Assembly: GCA_019828595.1 (NCBI GenBank)
Contig: JAHQRK010000012.1
Span: 372,001 to 436,000, forward strand
Direction of reading: 5' to 3'
From: Aphanomyces cochlioides
Taxonomy: Eukaryota; Oomycota; Saprolegniomycetes; Saprolegniales; Verrucalvaceae
Length of the DNA stretch: 64,000 nt
Shown here: positions 20,974 through 32,197 of the stretch, piece after piece
How the letters are laid out: each line of letters begins with the position of its first letter
Position numbering within the stretch: the first letter of the stretch is position 1
Notes under the pieces: model-generated
Told to the model about the DNA's origin: nothing
Seen by the model: the letters and a program-made list of their open reading frames with translations, nothing else
Database searches by the model: none
Position numbers and translations under genes: made by a program

Positions 20974-22026
20974 ATGAGCGCTTTTACATCTATTACCGCG
21001 GAAATGACCACCGAAATCCAACATTATGTCCAGCAACAACGAGACGGTGCCCTGTCAAAGGGCGAACGACTTGATATTCTATTCCTACACTCCTATTTTC
21101 GATCTTTGGGCACTCCCCATGCGAGTGAAACAATTGCCAAAATGTTTTATTGCTGCACAATAATTGCAGCAATAAAACAAAAACAACACATTAAAACAAT
21201 TGCCAAAATGTTTTATTGCTGCACAATAATTGCAGCAATAAAATATTTTGGCAATTGTTTCACTGTGTTGTTTTTGGGAGTCTTCCAATTGATGGTGGAA
21301 ATGAAAATTCAAAATTGGTCGCCCTTGATATATTTGAATTGAAGGTGGTAAAAAACAACTTACATCAATGTTATTGGGGTTGGATATTGTCCAAAAAATA
21401 AATAAATTGCCCAAGGACTATCATGCAATGTTTGACAGCAACTATTTTGTCCAATGGTTTGGAGTTTTGTTGAACGAATTGCGTGACCATGGAATTGAAA
21501 AGGCATGCATCGTGATGGCCAATGCCAGTTATCACAAGTCGCTCCTCCAGGAACGCCGAGAAAAGGGAGCAAAAAGACGTTAATGATGGACGCATGTGAA
21601 AGATATGGAATTGATTTTACGTATACTGAAACTAAGTCTATGCTGTGGGAGAAATTGCATGTGTACATTGAGAGCAATGTTATACCTGTTGTCTGCACCA
21701 TGGCCAAGCGAGACGGCCATACTGTTCTCTATACGCCTCCGCATCACTCAAACCTTCAACCCATCGAAACGGTATGGGCCAACGTGAAGGGATATGTCGG
21801 TCGTCGCTACGTGAAAGGTAAGACAACGTTCAAGGATGTACTTCAACTCGCGTTCCTGTCATTGATGGCTTCTGAGATACATGGTTGTATCCGCAAAGCC
21901 AACAATGAACTGTTCAAGCTACACGAGTACATCAGGCGTCAGGATGCCTTGGACGACAGTCTTACCGTGGCTGATGATGACGATTCGGAAATTTCATTCA
22001 GTGGCAGCTCGGATGATTCAAACTAA
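20974..22026 (+). pseudogene. defective Tc1/IS630-family transposase
   Basis: The N-terminal part (MSAFTSITAEMTTEIQHYV, then KGERLDILFLHSYF and GTPHASETIAKMF) looks like the helix-turn-helix of these enzymes. It then runs into an inverted repeat. From 21368 the catalytic half is readable: LPKDYHAMFDSNYF, then CIVMANASYHK where the family has a catalytic Asp (codon GCC at 21518-21520 gives Ala), and after a frame change LYTPPHHSNLQPIETVW with the catalytic Glu. The tail is acidic (ADDDDSEISF). The stretch with the first catalytic Asp is missing or replaced by the inverted repeat, so the protein is inactive. Related copies elsewhere in the genome could still supply transposase. Confidence 0.75.
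21126..21278. repeat. foldback repeat inside the transposase
   Basis: Arms of about 46 nt at 21176-21222 and 21232-21278 are inverse copies (CAATTGCCAAAAT.TTTTATTGCTGC) around a 9-nt centre, and a further direct copy of the left arm stands at 21126-21175. Since the arm also encodes ETIAKMFYCC of the transposase, it seems to be an inverted duplication of the gene itself. Confidence 0.75.
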
Positions 22027-22176
22027 AACTCTATAGCTTCGTATAACTTCATAATTCAATATATCTCAATATCATTTTTTGCAGTACTGACGATTGGATG
22101 AGACGCACAACAGGTTCTCAAAAATTATGTCTGGGATGTCTCATTCAGCTTGGGTCTTGGACGGTGTCGACGACTG

Positions 22177-23428
22177 TGTTATCTTCTTGTCGTGACGCCA
22201 AGCTGACTTCAGCGAGACAGAGCTTCTGCCTGCACTCAACACAAATCGCAATAGCACCTATGTATCGGTAGATGTTGAGAGAGATGTCGCGGACGACGGC
22301 AAGATGCAAAGCTTGCCCGCACTATCCAGATGTAACTAGATGTTCTTTGCATCAGGATAAACGACAAAGCCAGAGCATGATGGAGCTCATTGCATTGCCA
22401 TTATTGTCCTTTCAGTAATGTCCTCAAACAACGCTAAAAATATATTTTACAACTATTTATTGACTTGTCTTCGGAATTCACAGAAAAATGATTCTGCCTT
22501 GTTATTTTAGACCAATCATGCTCTATTTTGCTGAGAATGAAGCTTGATTGGCTTAAAACTTTGAACATTGAACACTCCACTTTTCATGTTGCATCCTAAT
22601 AGGAGGGTCCAAGACCCAAGAGGTTTGGACGACTTAAGAAGTTAGAGAACCCTATAATGGACATGTATTACAAGATTAACTGATTTGCAACTTTGTTAGA
22701 CTCAAGAATATGCATGGATGGGTGATGGTTTGGCTGTTTTTCTTGTCGTTTTCTTGAGTACCCGATACTCAAGCTAGGGGAAAGGTACATGGGGATGTAT
22801 TACAGGATTAACTGACTTCAGCGTTGTTAGACTCAAGAAAATGTATTAGATTCAAAGAAGATGTTGAAAGAGAAAAGAGAAAGATTGATTGTTATCTAGT
22901 CTTTCGACTGTCGCATGGCTAAAGTAGATCGTTTTTGCCAGTAAGGCAGCACCATTTCTTGATTTGGTTGACACCTGAAGTTTACTTTACTCTAGACTCC
23001 TCCGTAATAAGGTTTCTTCGAGCATCTGCCATCATGAAACCACGACGTTCGTCGTCGATTCTGCATGCAAAGGAAGTGGTCTCTTTTCATTGTTATTTTT
23101 GTCCTTTTCTTGATGTCTGATTGGCTTACACATCCACAGAAAAACCTTTCTGTGCATTCCACGCAAAATGCATTTCTGTCAAACTATTTTATTACATAAA
23201 ACCATCAAGTCATGCATATTTCTATCATGGAAATTACTTTTGATATGGTGCACATCATCTAAAACATACAAAAATTTCATCTCCCTATGGTAGCCCATAG
23301 CTTTTACGGAAATGACAATACGACTAAATAAGGCGGTAATAATGACTGCTCACGATCAGAGGAAGAGATGTTACCGCTTGGATGCTCGCATTTCAAAGAA
23401 ATGGAAAAGTTATGAGCATTCTTCGTAG
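22177..23428. other. AT-rich intergenic with repeat traces
   Basis: No gene seen. GTCCAAGACCCAAG at 22607-22621 equals part of the upstream transposon's terminal repeat, which suggests a decayed relative. Other short inverted words occur, for example CTTGAGTA...TACTCAAG at 22752-22772. Confidence 0.4.
22659..22843 (+). repeat. direct repeat, two copies of about 53 bp
   Basis: The block ATGTATTACA.GATTAACTGA ... GTTAGACTCAAGAA occurs at 22659-22712 and 22791-22843, with about eight differences and 78 bp between. It could be a short terminal repeat or a local duplication. Confidence 0.7.
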
Positions 23429-23479
23429 GCCACCTTAACTGTTGGATGTATAGCCCATACATCCAACAGTTAAGGTGGC
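23429..23479. repeat. perfect 23-bp inverted repeat, 5-nt loop
   Basis: GCCACCTTAACTGTTGGATG... at 23429-23451 is followed after AGCCC by its exact complement at 23457-23479. It stands 85 bp upstream of the transposase ATG and may mark the end of that element or a fused pair of termini. Confidence 0.85.
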
Positions 23480-23564
23480 AGGGGTGGCCGGACGCAACAC
23501 TTGTTATTTGTACGTGAACTTATCCGTACATTGTATCCGGATGTCCCGCCTCACTTTTTCTTCG

Positions 23565-25534
23565 ATGGCACCGAGATCAAGACGCTCCAAAGCCTCGGAA
23601 AGGGCCTCGCGTCTTGCCGACGGGCGGTTCGTCAAGGATAAGACCGCACCTGATGAGTCTCCCACCATCGAGCATGTCATCTCCGGCTCTGACGACGAGG
23701 ACGCAAAAACCGAGCTTGTTTTCTTTTCATCGTCTGACGTCAACGAGTCGGTGGCTCCAGTCCAGCGGCCTCGTGCCTCTATCCTTGGAAAACGGTTGCA
23801 CTACTTCGGAGACAGCGAGCGCACGCGTCGACGAAACCGTGCCGCAACCAGTCGTGCTCTTGCAGTGTGTCCAATGAACTCGATTTCAAGCTTCTGGCAG
23901 CCATCGACGACCATTGCCAAGCCCGACATCGTCCCGTGGAGTAACGCAGACGCTATCGACGGCATCCACGAAGGCATGAAAAAGACGACGGCAAATACAA
24001 CTCATTTTGTTCGTCTTCTTGCTCTCCTGAACTTCTTCGAGAAACGCTCTGCCGGGGTGTGCCGCCGCGACGCTGCTGAGTACGCTGCTGCCACACTACC
24101 AACTCGTCTACGAATCTGCGGGCATACTGTGCAGAACTGGGCGCAGTTTTACATGGAGACACGACGATTACCGGAAGACAATCGTGGCAAACACCAGAAG
24201 ACGTCCTCTCTCATCAACGACGAGGACTTTCTCAAGCAGTGCGTCAAGTGGCTGCGACTTTCTCTTCCCGGTCAACGCACACCTCGACATTTCCGGCAGC
24301 ATTTGGTCGAAGAAGTTCTGCCTCTCCTCACTGGCGCTGTTAAAGCCCAGGTCTCCGAGAATACGGCGCGGCGTTGGATGCTACGGATCGGGTACAAGTA
24401 CGGCACGTGGAAGAAAGACGTCTGGCCACGAGCGCTCTAACGTCGTCGTACAGCGTAACGTCTTCTGCGCCGAGTGGTTCCGGCTTCGCGACCGCATGTG
24501 CACATACAGCAGCGATGCCATGGAAATCGTCGAGCCGGCGCAAGATCTCACGCTACCTGAGATAGTCTGGGTGTGACGCACGACGAATCTGTCTTCTACG
24601 CCAACGACGATGGTGGCTACATCTGGATCTCGAATGACTGTCCTGACCTGCAAAAGAAGAGCCGAGGCCGATCCATCATGGTCTCCGACTTTCTTTGCCC
24701 CGTCTCAACAACGGCGTGGGCGATGAGAAGTCATTCGTCATGGAGGTTTTTCACGTCGGCAAGAACCAGGATGGCTACTGGACGAGCGACCACGTCGTGC
24801 AGCAGGTCAAGACGAAGGCTCTACCTGCGTTTGCAGCTCTACACCCCAACGCCATCGCACTTTTTGTGTTCGACCAGTCCACGAACCACGCGGCCTTTGC
24901 CGACAATGCGCTGCGAGCAAATGCAATGAATCTCGGCCCTGGTAGCAAGCAGGCGGTACTCCGCGATGGCTGGTTTGGGCCCGAAAAGTCGCCTCAGTCG
25001 ATGGTCTACCCACTCGACTTTCCCACCACAGCTTTGCGTGGCGTCGCAAAGGGTATCAAGGCAGTTCTTTCCGAGCGCGGTGTGCAAGTGGACGGCATGC
25101 GATTGCAGTGCAAGGAGTCCGTGGATATTGCTGCCACGCCGGGCGTAGTGACGTGCTGCGCTCGGCACTGTATGGCATCCCAAGACGACTTTCGGCTTCA
25201 AAAGTCCATTCTTGAGGAGACCGTCACGGTTGCAGGCTTCCTTTGCATGTTTTACCCCAAGTACCACTGCGAACTCAACCCCATCGAGCCATTCTGGGGC
25301 GCTGCCAAGCGCCACGCTCGCGCTCACTGTGACTACTCATGGAATGGACTCGCCAAGTGCGTCCCCGAAAGCTTCAACACCGTGCCGTTGTCCTCCATCC
25401 GCAAGTACTTTCGCCGTTGTGGTCACTTTATCGAGTCGTACAGCTACGGTTGCGACTACAAGCTGTCGCAATTCGCCCACAAGAAGTACAAAAGCCACCG
25501 GCGCATCCCAAAGGAAGTTCTCCAGGAGGGTTAA
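23565..25534 (+). pseudogene. DDE (IS630-like, DDE_3 type) transposase, multiple frameshifts
   Basis: Starts MAPRSRRSKASERAS with TATCCGGATG 22-31 bp upstream. An N-terminal basic, disordered part is followed by helical DNA-binding blocks (HFVRLLALLNFF, SENTARRWMLRIGYKYGTW). The catalytic core follows in other frames: first Asp in VTHDESVFYAND, second Asp in ALFVFDQSTNH, Glu in CELNPIEPFWGAAK, and the conserved HARAHCDYS and SIRKYFRRCGHFIESY. Frame changes occur near 24425, 24560 and 24695, so the gene is broken as assembled. Proteins of this group are common as transposon-derived genes in fungi and oomycetes. The C-terminal frame (24695-25534) is intact. Confidence 0.8.
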
Positions 25535-27447
25535 CTATACAATATATACCGGGTGGTCGTGCCAGAAATTTGGCCGAGTTGCAGGTTTTAGATGATGTGC
25601 ACCATATTCACGAAAACTCAGGACAGATTTTCTGTAAATGCATTCAAAACGCAAGTATTGTCATTTCGGGCAAAAACTCGAATTTTATCCCGATTTCTTC
25701 ATTTTTGGAATCGATAAATATCCGGTTATTTGTCCAATTCACCGGAATTCAGAGCTTATCCGGACATACTTTTGCTAAAATCCGGATATTTGGTGTAGTT
25801 CACACATCGGAATGCTAAATAATAGCTACTAACAGTAAAGTGCATTTAGTAATGCTAAAATACGCGTCAAAACACACACAAATCGATTTGTAAAATCGAT
25901 TAAATCAACCGGCGATTCGAAATTTGAATCGAAAAGACATAATGCAACTTTCGTAGGAAAATATTGCTGTCGTATGGCAAAAAGTAGAAGGATATTTTCT
26001 ACATTTTCTGTTTCACCTTTTTGAATTTGAGTAGATTCAATAATAAAACCAAGTCAAATATTTAGTCTGAAATTTTATCGAAATCGTAGAATCAAATCTT
26101 CTACCAGTCATATTGATCTCTAATTGGTCAAAATTTCCGATTTTGCTCCTGGTCATCAAGGCTTGATGATCAAGCCCATCATCAAGCACGACAGGGCAAC
26201 AAGAGAGTAATACAAAGCTAACAAATTACCCTCAACACATACTTGATTGTCATTCTTTTTTGTGGTGTATACGATGTGTTAAACTCTTAAAATCATATTG
26301 CAACTTGGCGTGTAACGCTGGAGTTTACAATAGTTCATTAAGCCAATTGCGATTGAATCATGGAAACAGTATTGTGGAGTCGTGGTTACATGTACTTTAG
26401 CTACATTTTGGTGTTTCTGCGTCATTTAACTGCAAACATAATAACATGTAACTTTGAAATCTGTTAAACGCTTCCACGGGATCAGTTGCATCGCATTGCA
26501 AGCATACATCAAAACGAGGTAATTGAGTCCTAGCCTCACCAATGGCATGCTAAGTATATGTTAATTTATTGCTGTAGTTCCTGCTAAACGCAAGCAAAGA
26601 TCATTGCAATTATATGTATTCACTTAGGACAGATTTTAATCCGCAGCAGTAGTCCATAAGTTTGTTTCAATGCTTGCCGCATCATATACAGTAGGCACTT
26701 TTTTCTAAGTGTGAATCGGTGGCATGCATCATCGATGATGTGATGGTCTAACAGCATCTTCTAAATCACCCTTTATTTAATCTTAATTAGTACAGTAGTG
26801 AGAGAAATTCGATGGGCAGGCAGCACAGTGCGTTTAGAAGCTGACATCACCAAAAAATCTGTTGATTTTAAGCCAATCAAGTTAGAGTAAAAACAGTAGG
26901 CAAATCCTTTCTACGATTTCCGGACACAACACAATATTTTTCTGTGAATTCTGGAGAATGCTGTTTTAATAAAAAAACTGGCGTCGTGCGGAATAAATTT
27001 TGACGCGAGCAAATTGACGCAACAATTGACGCATACAAATTTCAAGTGAAAAGAAATTGCATGTTTCGAACATGTTTTCAAACATTTAAAACGTTTGAAA
27101 TTACACTATTTAATGGTCAGGGTCGAGGGCGCTATAAGAAAATGTTTGCGTAAGCTTTAAATAGTGTATGCGTCCATTAATTGAAACATTTTCAAAACAT
27201 ATCAAATTTCCAATTTTGGACCCAAACGACAATATTGTTCAACAATTATTTCTCAGGAGCGGGAGATTCTAAGTTTTCTAGCTTCGCACTTAAAACGGGT
27301 CAGACTTAAGAGAAAATCTCGTCTTGGTAGGATTTAAATTATTATATAGTTTATTCAAGATAAAATATCCTGATGGAATAAAAATTTGACATAGTTGAAG
27401 AGCAGGTTAAAGATTCGCTATTTGGATATTTGCCGCATTGAGCCAAG
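25535..27447. other. AT-rich intergenic with CCGGATA motifs
   Basis: No gene is seen in this 1.9 kb. TATCCGGTTA (25719-25728), TTATCCGGAC (25756-25765) and AATCCGGATATT (25779-25790) cluster in it, although no start codon of a recognised gene is near. An 11-bp inverted pair ACACTATTTAA / TTAAATAGTGT occurs at about 27102-27170. It could hold a decayed transposon. Confidence 0.45.
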
Positions 27448-27963
27448 ATGTCCAACCCGCGAGTGTTCTTTGACATGGAGATTGGACCCAAGACTGCTGG
27501 CCGCATCACGTTCGAATTGTATGCGGACAAGGTGCCCAAGACGGCAGAGAACTTTCGCGCGCTCTGCACGGGTGAAAAAGGCGTTGGTCGTTCAGGCAAG
27601 CCATTACACTTCAAAGGCTCATCGTTCCACCGTGTGATTCCCAACTTTATGTGCCAAGGCGGTGACTTTACTCGCGGCAATGGCACGGGTGGCGAATCCA
27701 TCTATGGCGAGAAATTCGAAGATGAAAACTTTCTCCTCAAGCACAAGGGCGAAGGTATTTTGTCGATGGCAAACGCCGGCCCCAACACGAATGGTTCGCA
27801 ATTTTTCATCTGCACGGTCGAAACGTCGTGGCTTGATGGCAAGCATGTCGTCTTTGGCAAAGTCGCGTCTGGCATGGACGTCGTCAAGAAGATCGAAGCC
27901 GTTGGCTCGCAATCTGGTGCCACGCGCCAACCCGTCGTCATTGCCGACTGCGGTCAATTGTAA
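27448..27963 (+). CDS. cyclophilin A-type peptidyl-prolyl isomerase, divergent-loop form
   Basis: Single exon, 171 aa, cytosolic (no targeting signal). All catalytic and cyclosporin-contact residues are recognisable: the Arg in FHRVIPNF, Phe and Met in FMCQGGDFT, Gln-Phe in GSQFFICT, Trp in [11 protein letters not shown] and the following His. The insertion [11 protein letters not shown] is the divergent loop found in plant and some protist cyclophilins and missing in human CypA. The two Cys linked with redox control in plant proteins (in LCTGEK and VIADCGQL) are also present. It speeds prolyl cis-trans isomerisation in folding and signalling. Confidence 0.97.
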   Translation: MSNPRVFFDMEIGPKTAGRITFELYADKVPKTAENFRALCTGEKGVGRSGKPLHFKGSSFHRVIPNFMCQGGDFTRGNGTGGESIYGEKFEDENFLLKHKGEGILSMANAGPNTNGSQFFICTVETSWLDGKHVVFGKVASGMDVVKKIEAVGSQSGATRQPVVIADCGQL

Positions 27964-28192
27964 TTTCTTTATCAACCTCTTCCTTCCTACTTCGTCACCC
28001 TCATTGCGTCCTTCTCCATGCAGCATTTTCGACTAAAAATAATTTCTGTAACAATAAGTTTTGAAAAATATATTGCTATTTTCGTGACAAACTCCCCAAA
28101 TTTTTCACGTGGATTTTTCTCGAAATTTTTCCAAAATAGATGAAAAGTCTCAAATTTTCTTGGAATATGTTTGTTTTTGGCTGTCGCTTGTC

Positions 28193-29238
28193 ATGGACCG
28201 AGATGTGCGGGCTGGCGTCATTCTGCCGCTGAAGAAGACTCGCAGTGGTCGCATGCAAGAGCTCTTTCGAAGTCAAGCTTTGGGTGTGCAGTTTATCCAC
28301 ATCGATCCCGAGCTTGTGGACTCTGTCGAAAGCTTGATTGACAAGTATGGACGTTTGGATGCCATCCTGCACAAATTGGCCCATGACATGGTGTTCGAGC
28401 GACTGGGCAACGCGACAGCCGCCAAGAATATGAAGATCATGCACGAATACATTAAAATGAATCCTCAAGTCGCGATCATTGATCCGTTGGAGAGCGTTCA
28501 AGTGCTTACGAATCGTGAAGCGGTGTGCAGCATGCTGTCTAAAATCACCGGAACCCTCTTTTGCCTGCCTCGTTATGCTGTCATCAATTCCACCGAGACA
28601 AAGGCAGCATTGGTTTCCCAAATTCACCGTGGTGAGTTTCCATTACCAGTAATTGCAAAATCTGTCGAAGCCTGTGGTACATTTGACATGTTTGACAAAC
28701 TTGACGCTTCCTACAGGCACTGATGCCTCTCACGTGATGAAAGTAATTGCGAAAATTGAAGACATCGAAGCAATCGATGTGCATAGCCCCGTCATGCTTC
28801 AAGTAAGCTGGGCACTTGGACCTGAACATGACACTCTTGTAGGAGTATATCAACCATGGAGGTCGATTGTTCAAAGGTTATGTCTTGGGCGATACGATTA
28901 CTGTCGCCGAACGGCGATCTCTTCCCGACTTGGTGGCTCCAATGCCCGTTGTCGAATTCGACACTCAAAAGCCATATCCAACTGCATCATCGTTCGCCCA
29001 AGATCCGTCTCAAACGAACCCATCTTCTCTGTCCACTCCATCACTCGAAGCTGATGTGATTGCAATTGGTCGTGCGATTCAAAAGCAAACCAAGCTCACA
29101 TTGTTTGGCTTTGATGTGATTGGCTCGAGCCAAACCCACGAGCTGATGGTCGTCGATGTCAACTACTTTCCATCGTACAAAGAACTCGAAGCATTTGACC
29201 ACCTACTGCGCAAGCATATTCTTCACACGATAACATGA
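28193..29238 (+). CDS. ITPK1: inositol-tetrakisphosphate 1-kinase (inositol 1,3,4-trisphosphate 5/6-kinase)
   Basis: Three exons (28193-28676, 28717-28802, 28843-29238) give 321 aa. An N-terminal lobe (AGVILPLKK, VQFIHIDPE, DAILHKLAHDM) leads into the ATP-grasp part: LPVIAKSVEACGT with the nucleotide-binding Lys, then the segment around HGGRLFKGYVLGD, and the metal-binding end TLFGFDVIG plus VVDVNYFPSYKEL, a hallmark of this family. It phosphorylates inositol tris- and tetrakisphosphates toward IP5/IP6 in the cytosol. The in-frame stretch before the ATG has no other ATG. The gene follows the cyclophilin by 229 bp. Confidence 0.9.
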
Positions 29239-29263
29239 CATCGTCATCTCCGTTGCGTTTCAA

Positions 29264-29350
29264 CCTTGAGAAGCCTCTAAGCCCTTCAACCCTTAAACCC
29301 TACACCCCTGATCACATTAACCCTAAACCCCTACAACCCCTAAACACACA
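29264..29350 (+). repeat. interstitial telomere-like repeat (CCCTAAA/CCCCTAAA units)
   Basis: Degenerate units such as CCCTTAAA, AACCCTAAACCCC and CCCCTAAAC follow each other over about 85 bp between two convergent gene ends. A related stretch in the opposite orientation lies at 46600-46682. The sequence resembles TTTAGGG-type telomere repeats. Confidence 0.65.
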
Positions 29351-29389
29351 TTGTACTTGAGCGCAATGACCATGAAAGCATCAGAGCTC

Positions 29390-30400
29390 CTAGACGAAGC
29401 CATGGCGAGCCAAGCCCTCGCACGTTTCACGGATCATTTCTTGGAGAGAGACAAAACGGAGGCCGAGATCTTTCACCGCTTTCATGGATGAGCAGTGACG
29501 CCGAGCAATGCCAGTTCCTGGAGCGAGTTTGGTTGCCACTGGCGCATCAGGGCAAACCGCTCGCACTGCAGCCGCAATCTCTTCTTCAGTTGGCGAAGAA
29601 GCAACCAAAAGATAACGACCAGACGCTTGGGGGTTTTCGAAGGCGGCGATGTGCGCCAACGCGACATCACGCACGTCGACAACGGTTCGCTCCGTGCGTT
29701 CGATCTCCTTGACGTTGCCGACTAGTCGTAGATGCGTTCACACCTTTCATTCAACGCTGGCTGTAGCATTGGACCATGAACCCAAGCTGGACAGATCGTA
29801 ACCAGATCAAAAGGCGAGTCAACCAAGCTGTCCATGAATTCCCAAGCGGCGCGTTCCGCTAATGTCTTGCTGACCGAATACCACATTCGATTCTTCTCCA
29901 TCAACTCGAGATTGCTCCAGTCTGCTTCCGTGAATACATGCTCAGGGGGCTTAGTGCCACAGTGTCCACCGACAGCTGCGATGGACAACGTGAGCACGAC
30001 CCGACGCACATTTGAGGTGAGCAAGGCAGACTTCAAGACGTTAAGCGTTCCGCGAACTGCTGGCTCAACCAGTTCGTGGCGTTGGTCGCTCTTCAAATCA
30101 ACCGGCGACGCTGTGTGGAGAACCACTGAGCAGCCTTGAATCGCTGGAGAAAACGATCCCTCCTACGGTCGTGTCATCATGGCGCTCAAACAAGTCATGT
30201 ACCTCGAGAAGCTCAGCTTGGAAAATCGTCAAGCGGTCGGTAGCCCCCTCAAGGGCCTTAAGATGGGCAACTTTCTTCGCGTTCGTTGGGTCGCGCACCG
30301 TCGTATGGACACGATATCCCCGCTCCAAGAGCATCTTGACGCAGTAGGCGCCAATAAAGCCAGACCCGCCAGTCACACACACTTGCTCGCCCCGGGGCAT
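29390..30400 (-). CDS. DFR/cinnamoyl-CoA reductase-like NAD(P)-dependent reductase, with a frameshift
   Basis: Extended short-chain dehydrogenase. Exon 1 (30400-30203) carries the dinucleotide motif [13 protein letters not shown]; after a 30-nt intron (30202-30173), exon 2 has [14 protein letters not shown], the catalytic YSVSKT (YxxxK), and [15 protein letters not shown]. Near 29690-29720 the frame changes by one base, with no suitable intron, before continuing as [17 protein letters not shown] and SGRYLLVA to the stop at 29390. So it is either a recent pseudogene or a sequence error. Family members reduce dihydroflavonols, cinnamoyl-CoA or small aldehydes and ketones; the substrate here is unknown. 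It is convergent with ITPK. Confidence 0.75.
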
Positions 30401-32197
30401 CTTGAAAAGTGACCTCCCTTGAAGTTGTTGCTCTCTCAAAGTGCAGTTCCGAAGCATATGGCTCTGTATCGCAACGCGGAGGAGTTTGAACCACCCAAAT
30501 TGAACACGACGACAGGAAGCGACTGCACAAGCCAACGAACCTACGAAATGCAAAACGAATAGATTTGGCTGGAAGGCGCATCTCGCAGCCAGGGGGACTT
30601 TGAAACCTCTCAAGTTTGGACGGGGCTGCCTTTAGCTCGCAACCAACCTGGATGAATCAAGAGAGGATTCCTTCGAGGGGGCTACGGCACCGCCTACACT
30701 AGAATGTCGTCGTGGCCTCGAAGATGATGACGATGGCAAGCTTGTCTTGTAGACTACTTTCCCTGGGGGTGGCGATGACTCCTATAGGCTCTTCTACGAG
30801 GTATGGAGAGACCTCAGTGGCATGACCACGTTACAAATCCAAACGTTGTTCAATCTCCAGTCATTGAGGGATGCTTCAGTAGCAGGGAGAGGTACTTGGT
30901 ATCGACAGCCGCGAACAGCAGCGAGCGCCACATCCCCACGAGGGGATCGCTGAGCATGTGCAACTTTGCTTTTCATTTTGTCATCTGCTGCATCCACTTT
31001 CTAACGCTCCTACACAGCTGACACCATGACCAGCTGCAAAACTATCAAGTCCAAAGTGTACGACTACCCCCAAGCAGCTTAGCTGGAGGATATATGCATG
31101 CAAATGCTTGCTATTACCTCAAGTACGTGATGCTGAAGTTCTTTCTCGTCGACGAGGTCGTCGCTGTCTTCGCCCAGTGGCTCTTCCTACCCTAAACTCC
31201 ACACGTTGTTGAACCCTAACCATAGAAAGGCAGCTGTCGCTCCCGGCATAAGCCAGAGGTGCTTCATGCAGCGTTGTCGTCATGCTTAGACGAAACCACC
31301 ACGGTGCACATTGCACGTGCCATATTGCGTAGGAAGACGGCGTGGCGAATGAACAGCTTCGCCTCTTCTACTAACGAATTATGACGAGGAATGTGCCAAC
31401 TGTAGCCATTCGCCACGCTATTGTGATTTCCCATCAGTTGGGGTAAATCAAACGAAAGTGCAAGGAGAGAGCATGTTCGGGGACGTCCGTGGTGGAGCAT
31501 TGGCTACAGAAGGACCAGTCTTCGCGGCGATATATATTACAGCCCATCCTACGTCGGCAAAGTTTCGTACCGCATGTCTTGCTTCTTGTGTCCTTGAATG
31601 CCCACCACGACGCTGTTAAAGACTCCAACGGTGGAAATTGTTTGTCTGGACGTCTCAAGCAGGCAATACCACCACAGAAGCCTTTAATGGCGTCGCATGC
31701 ATGTTTGGATGGTAGAGGTGGCGACCCAGCAGACGTCTATGCAGCTGCTGCGTGCATCTTGATAGCTTTGTGTGTCCTCATGTCGAGAATAATGATAACT
31801 TTGCGTCGACTCAGCTGTGATATCAACCCCATGATCGTTTGGACGTCCAATTGCGCGATGTCTCGGCAAAGCGCGTACAAAGATGGTGGCGGACTATCAT
31901 TCGAAATCGCCGAGTCGCAACATTTTATGTTCTCGTTTTGTACCGTTGCAACATGCAACAGCAACAAATCGGTGATTTCTGATGGTAATTTGCTCCATCA
32001 CTGAATTCACTTTGCCGATGAATCGCCAGTTGGACCTTCAAGCCATCCCCGTTGAGGTGACGTGCGGCAAGTTTCGAAATGAGCCATGTAGTCGAAAAAA
32101 TAAGAAGAAATTAATGAAAAAATCAATTTCTTAGTTTCTTATTTAATATTTTTCAGATTTGACGAGAAAATGCGCGCATTTTTGAACGTGATCCATC
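30401..32197. other. 1.8 kb without a recognised gene
   Basis: Several open stretches of 60-170 codons occur on both strands but none has splice context or a known domain. A plus-strand reading around 30800-30910 (VWRDLSGMTTLQIQTLFNLQ) looks coding-like, with stops before and after. A short telomere-like piece, CCTAAACTCC...GAACCCTAACC, lies at 31192-31228. Decayed transposon DNA is the likeliest content. Confidence 0.35.

Larger units (their letters stand above)
20621..22176 (+). mobile_element. Tc1/IS630-type DNA transposon with 27-bp terminal inverted repeats
   Basis: The left end CAGTCGTCGACACCGTCC (20621 onward, to 20647) is repeated inverted at 22150-22176 with one mismatch over 27 bp. 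TA lies a few bases outside each end (20615-20616 and 22180-22181), in line with a TA target, though the terminal bases are not identical. The element is about 1.56 kb, is AT-rich outside the coding part, and encodes one defective transposase. Confidence 0.75.

Noticed and set aside
26150..26200. ATCAAGC/GCTTGAT short inverted words
   Set aside because: Arms are too short and imperfect to separate from chance in AT-rich DNA.
29690..29720. A 22-nt GT...AG gap in the DFR-like gene as a mini-intron
   Set aside because: Its removal gives the wrong frame for the conserved VDVRDVA part, so a one-base frameshift is likelier.
31489..32004. Plus-strand frame of 171 codons
   Set aside because: No ATG context, domain or splice pattern; an equally open minus frame overlaps it.
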